This document shows, piece by piece, positions 35,701 to 47,600 of a DNA stretch of 64,000 nucleotides. Origin of the DNA: Channa striata (taxonomy: Eukaryota; Chordata; Actinopteri; Anabantiformes; Channidae). Below the pieces are notes generated by a model. The model ran no database searches, was not told where the DNA came from, and saw only the letters and a program-made list of their open reading frames with translations. Within the stretch, counting starts at the first letter, position 1. Each line of letters begins with the position of its first letter. Both the position numbers and the translations under genes were made by a program. The DNA lies in the NCBI GenBank assembly GCA_033026295.1, contig CM065175.1, positions 15,699,837-15,763,836 on the forward strand, in the 5' to 3' direction.

Positions 35701-37949
35701 ACTCTTCTTTTTGTTCCTCTTGTCCCTATTTATTTCATTTTTATTTATTTTATTCCTATTTATTTTATTCCTATTTATCTGCCTGCTCTGCACATCTTTA
35801 CCCTCTATTTTTATTGCAGCCTAGTCTCTGCCTTTGATCTCATTTTCCTTCTACATTTCTCTTTCTCCATCCCTAACCCCAGAGGTCCTACCTGGTCCAG
35901 GGAGCCCAGTTTCCTCAGCTCCCTGCTCTGGATGCTTGTCAGCGGGGACAGATCTGTGAGTGCTCTCCCCCGGCATGCTTCTCGCTGGCTCTCCCTAGCT
36001 CTGACGCAACAATAAACCAGCCGGAACAGACAAGGTGAACAGGGAGAGGGAGTGAAAGAGTGAGAGGGAAAAAGCAGAAGAAGGGGAGGGGTGGTGGGAG
36101 GATCTGAATGCTCAGCGACCCAACACTCAGATCTTCCCTGCAGCACGTGTCTGTGTGTGTGTGTGTTAGTGTATGAGGCAGGATGAGACAGACAAGAGAG
36201 AGAAGAGAGAGAGAGCGAGAGATGCTCTCTCTCTCTGTGGTGCAGTACAGTGATGCTGCTGTTGTGGGCGTGTGTTTTAGAGCCTCGGGATCCAGCTCAT
36301 CTGAATAGATGCATGTGTGTAGATCCTGAGAGGAAGCTGCAGTGTTCCTTCTTAATGCCCAACTCCAGCTTCCCTCCCTCCCCCTTTTTCCTCACTATTT
36401 CACTGCCCCCCCCCTTCTTTCCCAGCAAAGCAATGACTGGTTTTTAGAGGGATGATGTCAGAAGATTTCCAGTTATCTCAGTGCTGCCCTCAGCCTTGAA
36501 GGAAAGTACCAGTACTGCAAAAACAAGAGGAAGATGCAAGATTCTCGGTAAACAAAACAAAAACCGTAAAGGAAAGAGAAATGTAATACACGGAGCCAAT
36601 TAGCAAAAGTGAAACCTAAAAACATTCTGCTGATTATACCGTCTGCCTGCTGCTCAGACTGCATCCCTGAGGATTCAGCAGAAATTTCCCGAGGGTGGCC
36701 AGAGCATCTGTTTCTGCTCTACACCGCTCCACCACTTGTGCTTGTCCTCCTCTGTTTTTCTGTATTTCTATGGATAATAAGTGAGGGAAAAATAGATCCG
36801 AATATGAAGATACAGAGGCGGAGGCAGCACTGAGCAATGGTAGTTTCCATGGCAACCCAAAACTTCCAATCTGCCAGCTCAGCAGAAGTGATTGCCGCTT
36901 TACTGGATAATGTCTAATAGCCTCCATGCTATCAGATGACCTTAACAAATAAAGCAGCGAAGATCACAGCTTATAAAAATAGACACACCACACACCACTT
37001 CCAAATTATCAGCCATGCAGTGTTAAATATTAAATGAACGTTCTTTTAATGTTTTGAGGAGTTGAAAATATTCTTTCCTTAAGATGAAAGCTGTGTGCAC
37101 TGTTATCTCATCAGACTATCACCCAAGAGTTATTTACTAAAAACACTGATTTCTTGTCATGAGTAATCAATCAAAATTGGAAAGAATTAGGGAGGGACCA
37201 CGCCTCTGAATTATGTAATGGTTTGTCAGAGTATGAAGTGTTTGTCACGTTTGTTGTTTTCTGAATCCCCATTTGTCATCCTGCCTTTGTAAAACGCTTT
37301 GGTTCTAAATTTAAGTTATTTATAGCGCTCTGCCCTGGCTTGCCTTTGTTTTTCTGACATTTAACAGCCTCTGATGTTAGACGACTGCTGTTGCCCACGA
37401 TGTGTTTGTACTTTCAGGTCAGCAAATTATTTATCATGTCTGTTTAATAATGCTGTTGGCTTTTTAACTATTAGCATACATTCAGTACTGAAACTAAAAA
37501 TGTAATACAGAAATACAAACTTCAGCTTTATCCATCACATAAACTTGCTCTATTTAGTGATTTTAATTTCTTTAAAATTGAGATTATGTAGATGGAAAAT
37601 ATTAATCGACTCACACACACAGATTTGGCAAAGAGGTGTTTGAACTTTCTTAGATTAGAAATAGTCTGAAATATAATTCTATGCACCCTGTAAACCTCAA
37701 ATATCACACACATATCCTCACATGTTGAATCTGATTCCTAAGAAGCATGCAAACCTGTGAATTTATAAAAAAGAAAATAATACCAAAAATACCAATAAAA
37801 CCATTTATTCCATCACAAGATAACTCCACATACATTTACAGATATAATTAAGTTATTCTGATGTGTTCACTCAATGATAGGCACGTGTGACACATGTCAA
37901 ACATGCAAAGACTTAGTTCTTGATCATATTATTTCTACTGAACTGGTTG
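32762..37949. other. nacad upstream region and space before tbrg4 3' end
   Basis: No recognisable protein-coding exon. The nacad first coding exon has a splice acceptor (TTTTTCAG, ending at 32762), so a 5' non-coding exon must lie in this region; a candidate ends at 35892. There are short T-rich and GA-rich simple tracts (33846-33860, 35700-35790, 36190-36240). Confidence 0.55.
35892..36150 (-). other. Candidate 5' non-coding exon of nacad
   Basis: A stop-free minus-strand segment ends in a good donor, CCAG|GTAGGA, at 35892/35891. It lies 3.1 kb upstream of the nacad exon that needs an upstream partner. The start is arbitrary. There is no protein match, so this is a placement by splice logic only. 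Confidence 0.25.
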
Positions 37950-37955
37950 TTTATT
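37950..37955 (-). terminator. tbrg4 polyadenylation signal
   Basis: AATAAA on the minus strand about 255 bp after the tbrg4 stop codon. Confidence 0.55.
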
Positions 37956-38208
37956 TCTGTCTCTGTTTGGCTCTAAAAATCAGGCTCATCATCACCATGG
38001 AAACAGGGAAAACCCCACAAGTTGCCAAGGGAACCAGAGTGAAAATATGTTGGGGTTTTTTCTGACAAAGTATGAGAGAGCTTTTCTGCAGTCCTGCTCT
38101 GTTCTGAGTGTGAATGTGGGTGTATGTGTGTATTCCCCGTGGTCCTATTTGATTGGGAAAGCTCTAATTTAGCTGAGGCAGCAATATCTGTTCAAGACTT
38201 TGCCCAGT

Positions 38209-41200
38209 TCACTTGGCCATGTCCTCCGCCACAGCCTTCCCCATTTTATCCTTCAGGTATGCCGACTTCTGCCAGTCTGTCTTCAGCTCCAGCCACTCGT
38301 AATATGGCACCTCAAAGAGGACAAAAGAAGTATTTGAACACATTAATTTGTGTTAATAAGTGCTAATGACTCTTATTTGCTTGTGTGCTTTGCTGTAAAA
38401 CTCCCTTTACACTCAGATATTTGCAGAGACAACACAAAATAATGCTGGATTTCAGTCTCATTTAGACATAGTTTCCCTGTTAACACAGCCGGATACACTG
38501 CAAACCTGAGAGGCAAGTGATGCAACTATTGGCTAAGGAGATTGTCCTAGATGAGCATGAGAGCTTGGATTGGCCTAGATGAGGTAGAGCTGCGGCTGGA
38601 GCTCTATTTATACCACAGACTGCAGCAGGACCCACCTGACTTGCAGCTCTACCAATGAGTTTGGTCTTTTGTTTGCAGAGCCTTAGCCTTTCAGAAACAG
38701 TAGCACTGCTTTCTTGCCTCTGTTCACTGACATATTACTATCAAAGCAAACATGACAAACCAGAAAACCCTTTTGCTTTTGCTTTTAAAGTAATGGTGCA
38801 ATGAAATCTGGTTTACCCTTTACAATGAAAATCATTTTAGCTCTGTCAAATTAACTAAAGTAACTACATCTTCTTCACAAACATTAATACAAAGATGGGC
38901 TATCCCATCTCCCAGCTCTCCCTACCTCCACTGTGATGAAGCCAGCCAGTTGAAGATGTCGCTTCATCATAGTAAATCGTCCCAGCAGGTCTTTACTCTT
39001 TGAGCCAAAGTTAGGAAATTCCCAAGCCAGAAATGCAAGTCTAAAACAATGAAGGTGAGTGTTAATGAGAGCAACATAACATAACAGGTGTAACATTTAA
39101 AGGAAGAAACTTCAACATGAATGTTAAACTACTCAAGCCCGGAGGATTCTCTTCTGTGACTCACCGTCGTGCCCCTGTAGGTAAAGCCTGATCTCCTCCT
39201 CCACTAGGTAGATGAGGAGCTTTCAACACAGTAATGTCAACTGGTTTGTTGTCACAATCCACTACCAGCTCACCATCTGATTAGAGAAGAGAATATCAGC
39301 GGTAAAAAGCTGTGCTAAATATTGATCAGAGCCAAAGTTTAAGAGGAACTTGGTCTTAAGTGTTTCATTTTGTCATCTGGAAATACATTCACTATATGGG
39401 CAACTTACCAATTGTCCATCCATATTTAGTGTCAACCCCAGTGCGTAGGACTTCTTTCCTCTCACCAACCAAACTATGTAATGCCTCTCTTAGACTGTTC
39501 TGCAGGGGGGAGAGGGGGGAGGTGCTGACTGGGACAGACATAGCAGTCAGGGAGGATGGAGTATCTGTAGAACCTGGATGCTCTAAGTGAAGCGTTGCAG
39601 CAATGTGCAGAAGCTTCAGCTGATAGTTTTCCTTTCTAGCTTGACTGATCTCTAAAGATGCAGAAAGACAACAGACAAAGATAATAGGTATAACAAGTGC
39701 CGGAAACCTCTTACAACCGCATAAAGAATGTTTTAGTAATAAATGCTTCATATTTGGGGATTATAACTTGATTAACTTTGAGCCAGAAATCTATAAGCAC
39801 TGCACTGCCATCTACTGAGCCAGAAGAATATTTTGGCAGTTGATAGGAAATAGCATATTAGCATATTAGCAAATAGCATATTTCACCCACAACAACGTGT
39901 CTTACCTGATAGTTTGGTAACATGATTTGGTTGTATGAGCGGGATGAGGTAGTGGGGCTTGGCCTGCTGTAGGACACAGAGAGCCCAAACCACATCTGTC
40001 TTTAGGATGGGCTCTAGGCCTGAGAGTGAGTCCTCCATCACAGTGTGAACCTTAACACAAAATGACATACAAAGGATGAATTCTAGGTAAGAAGTAAAAA
40101 TGACCATGTACATGCAAAACACAGCATTTAATTGCATTAGTACCTTGCTAAAGAACTCTTCTCCATTACTAGGATGGAAGTCCAGTCTGGCAAATGTCAT
40201 AAGCAGATTACAGACCTGAAGAATACTGTACTTCTGACTGTTTGCTATGTAGTGCTGGTTGAAAATGTACAAAGAGAAAGTTACACAGTTAGCCAAACAA
40301 ATATTACAATTTCATTTAAGATTAGAGATTATACATTTTACAGATTTAGTTTGTGCAATGTGTTTAACTGACCTCAGCAAAGGCCTCAAAGAGGCGAATG
40401 TGGAGCCATTTGAGGAACCCCATAGATTTAGCAAAGCGTATGACATCAAGAGAGTTCAGCTCAGGGACTCTGGGTAACAACTCTGAGGCCATTCGCTGAA
40501 AAACCTGAGAATGGTGAAAACTCAGTTTCCCTATAGACAGACAGAGATGATGGAGTTGATACAGTGCAGCATTAAACATGTTGTTGTTAAGCAGAGTGCT
40601 TTGACAAAATGTTAAAGCTGTGCCGAATGATATGATTGAAGTGTTCTTACCATACGCGAAAGCCATGTCAAGTATCAGTGGGGTAGTAAACTCTGACGAC
40701 GGTTTTTGGAGAAGGTGGTAGGACAGAGCTCTAAGCAGTGGGACACATCTGCGGCTCTGAGCTGCCAAAGATACACAGACTTTCCGGATCTCTTCTGTGG
40801 AAAAGCCCTCTGCGAGCTCTAAAGCCTGCAAGACACAAAGTGATTATCATTATGCCAATCACCACAGTTCGTATAGGTTTAACTTGGATCTATTCTCCAA
40901 AGCAACATCTTCATAGTTAGTTTATCATTTTATTTATTCACAATTCAACGTGGTCCTAGTCTAATATAAACAGTAACTCTGAGATTAGTAGACTCAACTA
41001 GAACCTTAACTCTGTGTTAAATAGTCATATTTTTAACTCTGATACCTTGTCTTCTAATCTGTCCATCAAGGTAGGTGGCATGTTGTGTCCTTTGGATATT
41101 AGTGTACTGACAGTTTTAGGGTCAGTAATTTCAATCCAGCGAAGTGCCAGTTGTTTTAATGCAGCATTCACTATTGCTGCATCCTGTTGTCCTTTCCTGC

Positions 41201-41912
41201 CTGCTCCCCAGTCTACCAAGTATGCCAGCTGCTTGTAGGTTAGCCTGCGAACTCTCCACAAGACCTCTGTCTGGACAGACCTGAGTACGGGGTGAGTAGA
41301 GGGCAAACCCATAAACCAGAAAGCTCGCAGGACAGACACTAGATTGCTGTTCCACACTGAAGACACCTGAAAGAAGAATTACATCAGTGAGTAATTAATC
41401 CTAACAAGAAAATATGAGGAATGTGAAAGCCCATCACCATGTTGTATAAGATCATAGTGCCAGTCCATCATTGTATCTGGGTCCGTTACCTGCTGAGATA
41501 CGGTGTCCATCATATCCTGCAGCCTTGAATCCATTATCAGTTCTGATGGTTGCTCTTTAAATCTGCCCTTTGTCTTTAGCACCAACAGAGTCCACTTCAT
41601 CAGTGCATTTGCAGCTTGATTAGCATTTCCTTGATGCTCTACCCAGGCCAGCAGGATGTCCTCTGGCACTGCTGCCTTTTCCACCAACTCATCCAACTGG
41701 GTGAATGTGGGAAGGAACGTGCAGTTGTCTTCCTTGGAAATTGTACTGCCCTCACACATTAGCCTGTCAGTCACCCGTGGCCATCCCTGAGCCCTCTGCA
41801 CCTCTGCATGCACAGCCACGGCTGGAGACAGACGAGCAGCGGCAGCAATCGGAGCCTGAGAGGACGCCCTGCAGAGAAGGTGGGCATATCTACGCAAGAA
41901 GCGGCTCGCCAT
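38209..41912 (-). CDS. tbrg4: TBRG4 / FASTKD4, mitochondrial RNA-binding protein
   Basis: Ten coding exons: 41490-41912, 41046-41366, 40651-40825, 40373-40530, 40144-40254, 39906-40050, 39409-39651, 39165-39276, 38926-39040 and 38209-38310. They sum to 635 codons including the stop, or 634 aa (human 631). All junctions are GT-AG and in frame. The N-terminus (MASRFLRRYAHLLCR) is basic and looks like a mitochondrial targeting peptide. The middle holds the FAST_1/FAST_2 regions (AAQSRRCVPLLRALSYHLLQ; DVVWALCVLQQAK). The end is the RAP domain (LAFLAWEFPNF, SKDLLGRF, then YYEWLELK). FASTKD4 stabilises several mitochondrial mRNAs. Although named for TGF-beta regulation, its role is in the matrix. 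The neighbour nacad is also next to TBRG4 in human, which supports both calls. Confidence 0.95.
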
Positions 41913-42508
41913 TCGGTCTGAGAAACAAGACAGTGGCCAGAAGTGGTAAAGGAGAGAAAAACGTCCCTCACAATGTAGCAGCCACTGTCGCCATCTCACA
42001 TTAGACCTAAGAGGAAAGTGGACAAAAAAAGACAGGTTGACTGGTTAAATGTGAGCTAAACCTTCATTTGCTCACAACGATTACACACTGTCAAATATAT
42101 CTGTGCCCATCACATTCATTTATAAATATAATGTACGTTAAATTGGAGCTCTTGTGTAATTGTTGCCAATGTATATTCTATATTCTATTCTATGACCTAA
42201 TGTATATTCTTATCAAAGGTACACAATGATACTAATACTAGTAATTGAGAGCAGCTATTTATTTCATATCGTAACATTGAACCGACCCTTTATTGAATCT
42301 AATGTTCTTTGCTTTATTAAAGCTAATCAGCCACACAGAGCCTGTTTCCTGTCATGTAATGTTACATCCTGACCTTGTCGCGAAAAGGAAAATTTCCTAT
42401 GAAACGTTTCCGGTTAGTGTAGTTGATGAGTCAAAACCTTATTTGCAACAACAGAAGACTAACGCAACTCTCAGCATCATCCACAATCATTTTGATAAAT
42501 AAACTTAC

Positions 42509-42590
42509 CCACAGTTAAGGATAAGTTTAATGAAAGTTGACCACACGCGACGCTGGGTATCAGAGCAGTCGCAGGAAGATGACGTAGCGG
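42509..42590 (-). other. tbrg4: Probable tbrg4 5' non-coding exon
   Basis: The first coding exon begins after an acceptor (TTTCTCAG, exon start 41917), so an upstream exon is needed. On the minus strand a consensus donor GTAAGT at 42508-42503 follows a short CpG-containing segment. The 5' limit is a guess. Confidence 0.5.
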
Positions 42591-42626
42591 CTCATGCAAC
42601 ACGTGATCCGCGGACGAAGACGTCAT
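42580..42626. promoter_or_regulatory. CRE-like and E-box motifs at the tbrg4 promoter
   Basis: TGACGTAG at 42580-42587 and GACGTCAT at 42619-42626 are ATF/CREB-type sites. CACGTGA at 42600-42606 is an E-box. They cluster within 50 bp beside the inferred tbrg4 start in locally CpG-rich sequence, as in many housekeeping promoters. Binding is not shown. Confidence 0.4.
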
Positions 42627-44288
42627 TCGCTAAACGATCCACTTTTTCAAAAACACACTTATAAGAATGATCTATATCTTTGAAATTACTTAGTTAATGC
42701 TGGATATTTGATACTTTTTGTATGACATCTTGTTCATTAGGACAACCTTTGTTGCAGACGAAACGTTTTATCAGTAATCAGCTGTGGCTCAGTTTGTAAC
42801 CTTGTCCACACTATTAAATGTTGGAGGATTTTTTTTTACAAACAGCAGCACCACAAATTAAAAACTAATACTAATGCTTAGTGTTTATGCATGTTTAGAT
42901 CCGTCAGTTAGTGCTCCTGTCCTACACTCCCACACACTTTTGTTAGCCCATCATCCCTTCTTTTCTCTCCTTCCTCACTTGTCTCCACAGTAATGTGTAA
43001 TTAGGGCTGATAAAATCAGGCTGATAACATTACTTTGATTACACAGCCACTGTCACTCCACATTGTACAGTACAATATAATATTGACTCTTTAATACACA
43101 ACTTATCTTACCTGACTGTTATTTGTCCAGCATGCAACATGTTCTGGGCAGGAACGGTTAGGAGCCAGGGTGACCTTAGCTCCATTTTACACGCTACTAT
43201 GCTTTGCCTGACATTTTTCTATTTAAATCATTAAGTTGTGAGAATATTTCTTTATTTATGAGCAATATTGTCAGTAATATGGGTTAGTTTGAGTATTTTG
43301 TTTTCGACATTTCCTAGCATAATGGTCCTTTGTCAGAGGTATCATATGGAAAAGGCTGCAGACATATGTCTGGATCCTCAGTAGCCATCTCAGCACAAGC
43401 ACGTGCTGAGACTAAATGCTACTGAATTACTGTAACAAAATATTTCTAATCAATCATTTACATCAATAATGTTTTGCCATATTAATACAAATCAATTTTT
43501 CATCAGTCTAAAGTTCACAGGATTGATGTTCCGTGAGTGTGTGTATGTGTGTACAGTTGGTTCATTAATTGTAAATTGCTTTGGATAAAAACAGGTATAA
43601 CACACAAACTAACAAAGTCTGTTGTGTTAAACTTAAAGGTTCTCAGTGATGTTGTAAATGCAAGGTTATTCTGTAGAAGACCTTTTTGACCGTACACTGC
43701 ATCATTCACATTGTCCTTGTGAATGATTCAGTGTAGAGCTGAAGAATGTGTTTGTCCATACAGCCGTTCTCAGCCATTTGTGCATAGTCCAAACTTTCTA
43801 GAATCATAAAAAAAATCTTAGGCTGAAGTGGTGGAAACACAGTCTGGGTATCACAGCTAGACTGTGTGACAATGAGGTCAACATAAATCAGAGCAGTGTA
43901 TTAATTAAACGTGTAGGCTCAAACAGAAAGAGCATGCTGTGGTTGGGGTAAATCTCTCAGGACACTTTGCCACTACCTGTTGTAGCATTGGTGATGGGCT
44001 GGATTGGTAGCTGATGTGACCACTGATTAACTGCTGTTGCAAGCAATTTTCTCCTGACATCTTCCCGATTTTGTTTGGCTTCATGGTGCTACTGTACATG
44101 ATAGGCCTGGTCACGTTGTTCACTGTTTTTGTGTATTTGATTTCTTGATGAACTAAACAACCATTTTTTGGTGTAAGCTGAAAGGGCTGCAATGTCAGGC
44201 AGATTGGTATGAATGACATTGCACCATTTTAACCTTCACTGCCCCTTATTCCAGTCACTTTATCAGGAAAAGAAACTAACTGAGCTGA
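42627..44288. other. Intergenic region between tbrg4 and atp4a
   Basis: No gene was seen. A short segment near 43568-43590 (ATTGCTTTGGATAAAAAC) resembles the tail of a dispersed fish repeat also seen at 47666-47700. The two genes are divergently transcribed about 2 kb apart. Confidence 0.55.
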
Positions 44289-44294
44289 GATAAG
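44289..44294 (+). promoter_or_regulatory. GATA motif upstream of atp4a
   Basis: GATAAG about 200 bp upstream of the atp4a TATA box. GATA4/6 sites are known activators of gastric proton pump promoters in mammals. One match alone is weak evidence. Confidence 0.3.
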
Positions 44295-44496
44295 AGATAC
44301 CAGAGAAACACTAGCCTACGCATGTATTATCATCGGAGTGTATTTCTGTGTATGTGTGTGACCTGGTTGACATTGTTGCTACTTGAAGTACCATTTTACG
44401 CAGGCTGTTGTAGAAATTGCGCATTTAAACCTTTGTTTTTGTGTGTACATCCAAAGGAATTTGTGCGCATGTGCAAATAAAAAGGGGAGGTGAAGG

Positions 44497-44503
44497 TATA
44501 AAA
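44497..44503 (+). promoter_or_regulatory. atp4a TATA box
   Basis: TATAAAA within GGTATAAAAGCC, about 190 bp upstream of the ATG. Transcription would start near 44528, giving a 5' UTR of about 160 bp with no upstream intron needed. Confidence 0.7.
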
Positions 44504-44688
44504 GCCTTTTCCTAAAAATCTGTCCTGTTTCTAACCATTGTGTGAGTGAGTGTGTGTGTGCGAGAGAGAGAGGGTGTGTGTCTGGGATTGGACCATAACT
44601 CACAGTCAAAATTTCAGCAGCAAAGAAGGACCGAGTGGTCTGGACCTCCATTGATTTAGGAGAGCAGTCCCCCATTACACCAGCAACC

Positions 44689-47600
44689 ATGAGTAAAACG
44701 GTAAGATATCCAGCAGATATGCTGATGACCACTGTGTTTGTCATTGGTTCTGAAGAGAAAGTCAATTTCTATTATTGTAAAAATATATTTAAAATCAGAT
44801 AAAAGCACTGACTGGATGCAGGGTTTTAAACGACTTATTCCTAAAAGAAGAAGAACCTTTAACCAATAATATTAGCACACTGTAAAATATTTAGTCTAGA
44901 AATGACTTTACCATATGTTTGTCATTTCTTATTCTTAAAAATATTTTAACATTTGTTTGGGGCAATATATTGTTTGTTTCATTAGGTATACACACATATC
45001 AGTCATGAAAGGTCATTCATTTTAGTGAATCACTTTCCTTTATTAAAATGAGATATATACTAAATCATCATATCTACTTAGTATGTAGTTGACATGGTTG
45101 AAATAGAAAAGAGATCTTGCTTTGGCATATAATAAGTAATTAAATTTTCATTTGTAGCAACCAAAGAATTTTCAAGAAGTTGAAGTGTCGAACTGTTGAA
45201 GTGGTGACATATTCATGTGTAATAATCTAAGTGAAAAGCGTTTGACGAATGTCGCATTATTTTCCATTTATTTTAACATTATATGATTGTATGTTGAATG
45301 GAAGTAACTGACTATAGGTTCAGCATAATTTTACAGTATATGCCAGCATGTTACTGTTATATGTAACATGCTGGCATATATGTGTGATACTATTATTATG
45401 CAATACAACATAATAATACACATTTATTAAAATGTTGTTGTCATTTATTACAAATTCTCATTTATTTCTACAGCTAATAGAAATAATAGTATTCAACATT
45501 TGTATTTTAAAACTAACAGGTATTGCTTTACCATATGCAGAAGAAAGTGTCTCCAATAAAATATTAAACGATAGGTTTTACTGAACTCATCATAACATTA
45601 AACTACATCATGGTAACAGAACAGCTTTAGCTTGGAAACAAGCATTTTGCACATCTTCAGTAAGTGCAAACTGCAAAGTCCAGGAAAGAAACAGGAAAGG
45701 GAGAAACAGAGCTTGATGACAAAGGACTTGACTGCAGGGTTTGGCTGGTATGACGAGCACTTATAAGACAAAATAGAAAATGAGAAACCAGTCACATCTT
45801 ATCCCTCAGACATGAGTAGAATCAGCAGTTGTTGAAGAAGGTGTCAAGTTAGAAACATTAGTCCACAATCATCATTAAGATGATGATGGCTAATTGGACT
45901 TGTAAAGTGACAATGGCCCATGTTTCCACAGCTTGAAAGAAAACACAATTTTATGCTGTAAAATTACAGTGCTGTTTACTATAATTATCACATGTGAGGG
46001 ATGACTGTACAACAGTATTTTAGAATGATTTTGCATGAAGATATGCATGAATTTTTCTCTTATTTTCACCTTTGTTTAGGATGCTTATGACATGTTCGAA
46101 ATGGATGGAGAGACGGACAAGAAGAAGAAGAAAAAGATGAAGAAGAAGGAAAAACTGGAAGGCATGAAGAAAGAAATGGATATAGTGAGTAATAATAGCT
46201 ACCTAAAACATGGCATATGGGAAAACAGCGAGCAGTGGTACATACTCTGTAACAGTCATATGTTTGTTTAATGTCTGTTTTGATTTGTGAAGTGCCATAA
46301 ACTCAGACTTTTATTGCAGAGCTGTTCAGTTATAACGACTAAATGACAACGGGCAGAGACAAAACATCTGCACACCTCTGATCAATGCTGTCCTCTGTCT
46401 CCCCCTGCAGGATGACCATGAGATTACAATCGAAGAGCTGGAGATGAGATACAACACCAGTGTCACCAAGGTTTGTCTCCTCTCATGCGTCCTTGTAATG
46501 TTTGTTTTGTTATTTCATTACTCAAAGACATGTCTTCCATTTCCATTCATTTTCTATTCATCCGTATTTAATGCCCACTTTTATTTTCGGCTGTCTGTCC
46601 GCAGGGTTTGACGACCACCTTTGCCCAGCAGATCTTGGAGAGAGACGGCCCCAACGAGCTGAAGCCTCCTAAAGGAACACCAGAGTACGTGAAGTTTGCC
46701 AGGCAGCTGGCTGGGGGGCTGCAGTGTCTGATGTGGGTCGCAGCTGTCATCTGCTTCATTGCTTTCGGAATTGAACTTGGGAGAGGAAACCTCACCAGCT
46801 TTGATGATGTGAGTTATAATGTATTTTTCAATTATGTTTTTTTCTCCTTTAGTTCACAGGACAAAAAAAGATTTATTGCTTGAGTAGGTGGTAGAAGTAA
46901 AACAAAGGAGGAAACTTTCTAAACCAAACTAAACTAACATTGCTATTTTTTGTGGTGACATGTTCTTTGTCACCCCAGCTGTACTTGGCCATCACCCTAA
47001 TTGCCGTCGTCGTGGTAACTGGTTGCTTTGGTTATTACCAAGAATTCAAGAGTACCAACATCATTGCTAGCTTCAAGAATCTGGTGCCACAGGTAATTTT
47101 TTTTACCCTTTTCTCTTCTGCATTTTCATATCACGCTGCTGTTTCCTTCTGCATCTTTAAAACTTTCTTGCATCAACCATTCTCTTTTATTGTTATTTAT
47201 TATATATAAAAGCAAGCCATGGTGATACGCGATGGCCAAAAAAACCAGATCAATGCCAACCAGCTGGTGGTGGGGGATCTGGTAGAGATCAAAGGAGGAG
47301 ACAGAGTCCCTGCTGATATTCGCATCATCACTGGTCAGGGATGCAAGGTAGATCACACAGACACACTGCATTCCATACCATCCATATATATGATCCGTTG
47401 GGTAACAATGTGCTGAGTTTACGTCTGGAGTTCAATCAGGAGAAGACAAGGCCAATTGTCTTCTCCTTAAAACATTAAGATGGTAGAGCTGAATAGAGAA
47501 AAGGATGGTGGTCACAGAGGAAACCAGGATCAAACATGCACTTAAATAAAAAAATCAGTTCATCATCTTTCTTGCATTTACATCTGACAAAACATAGTCA

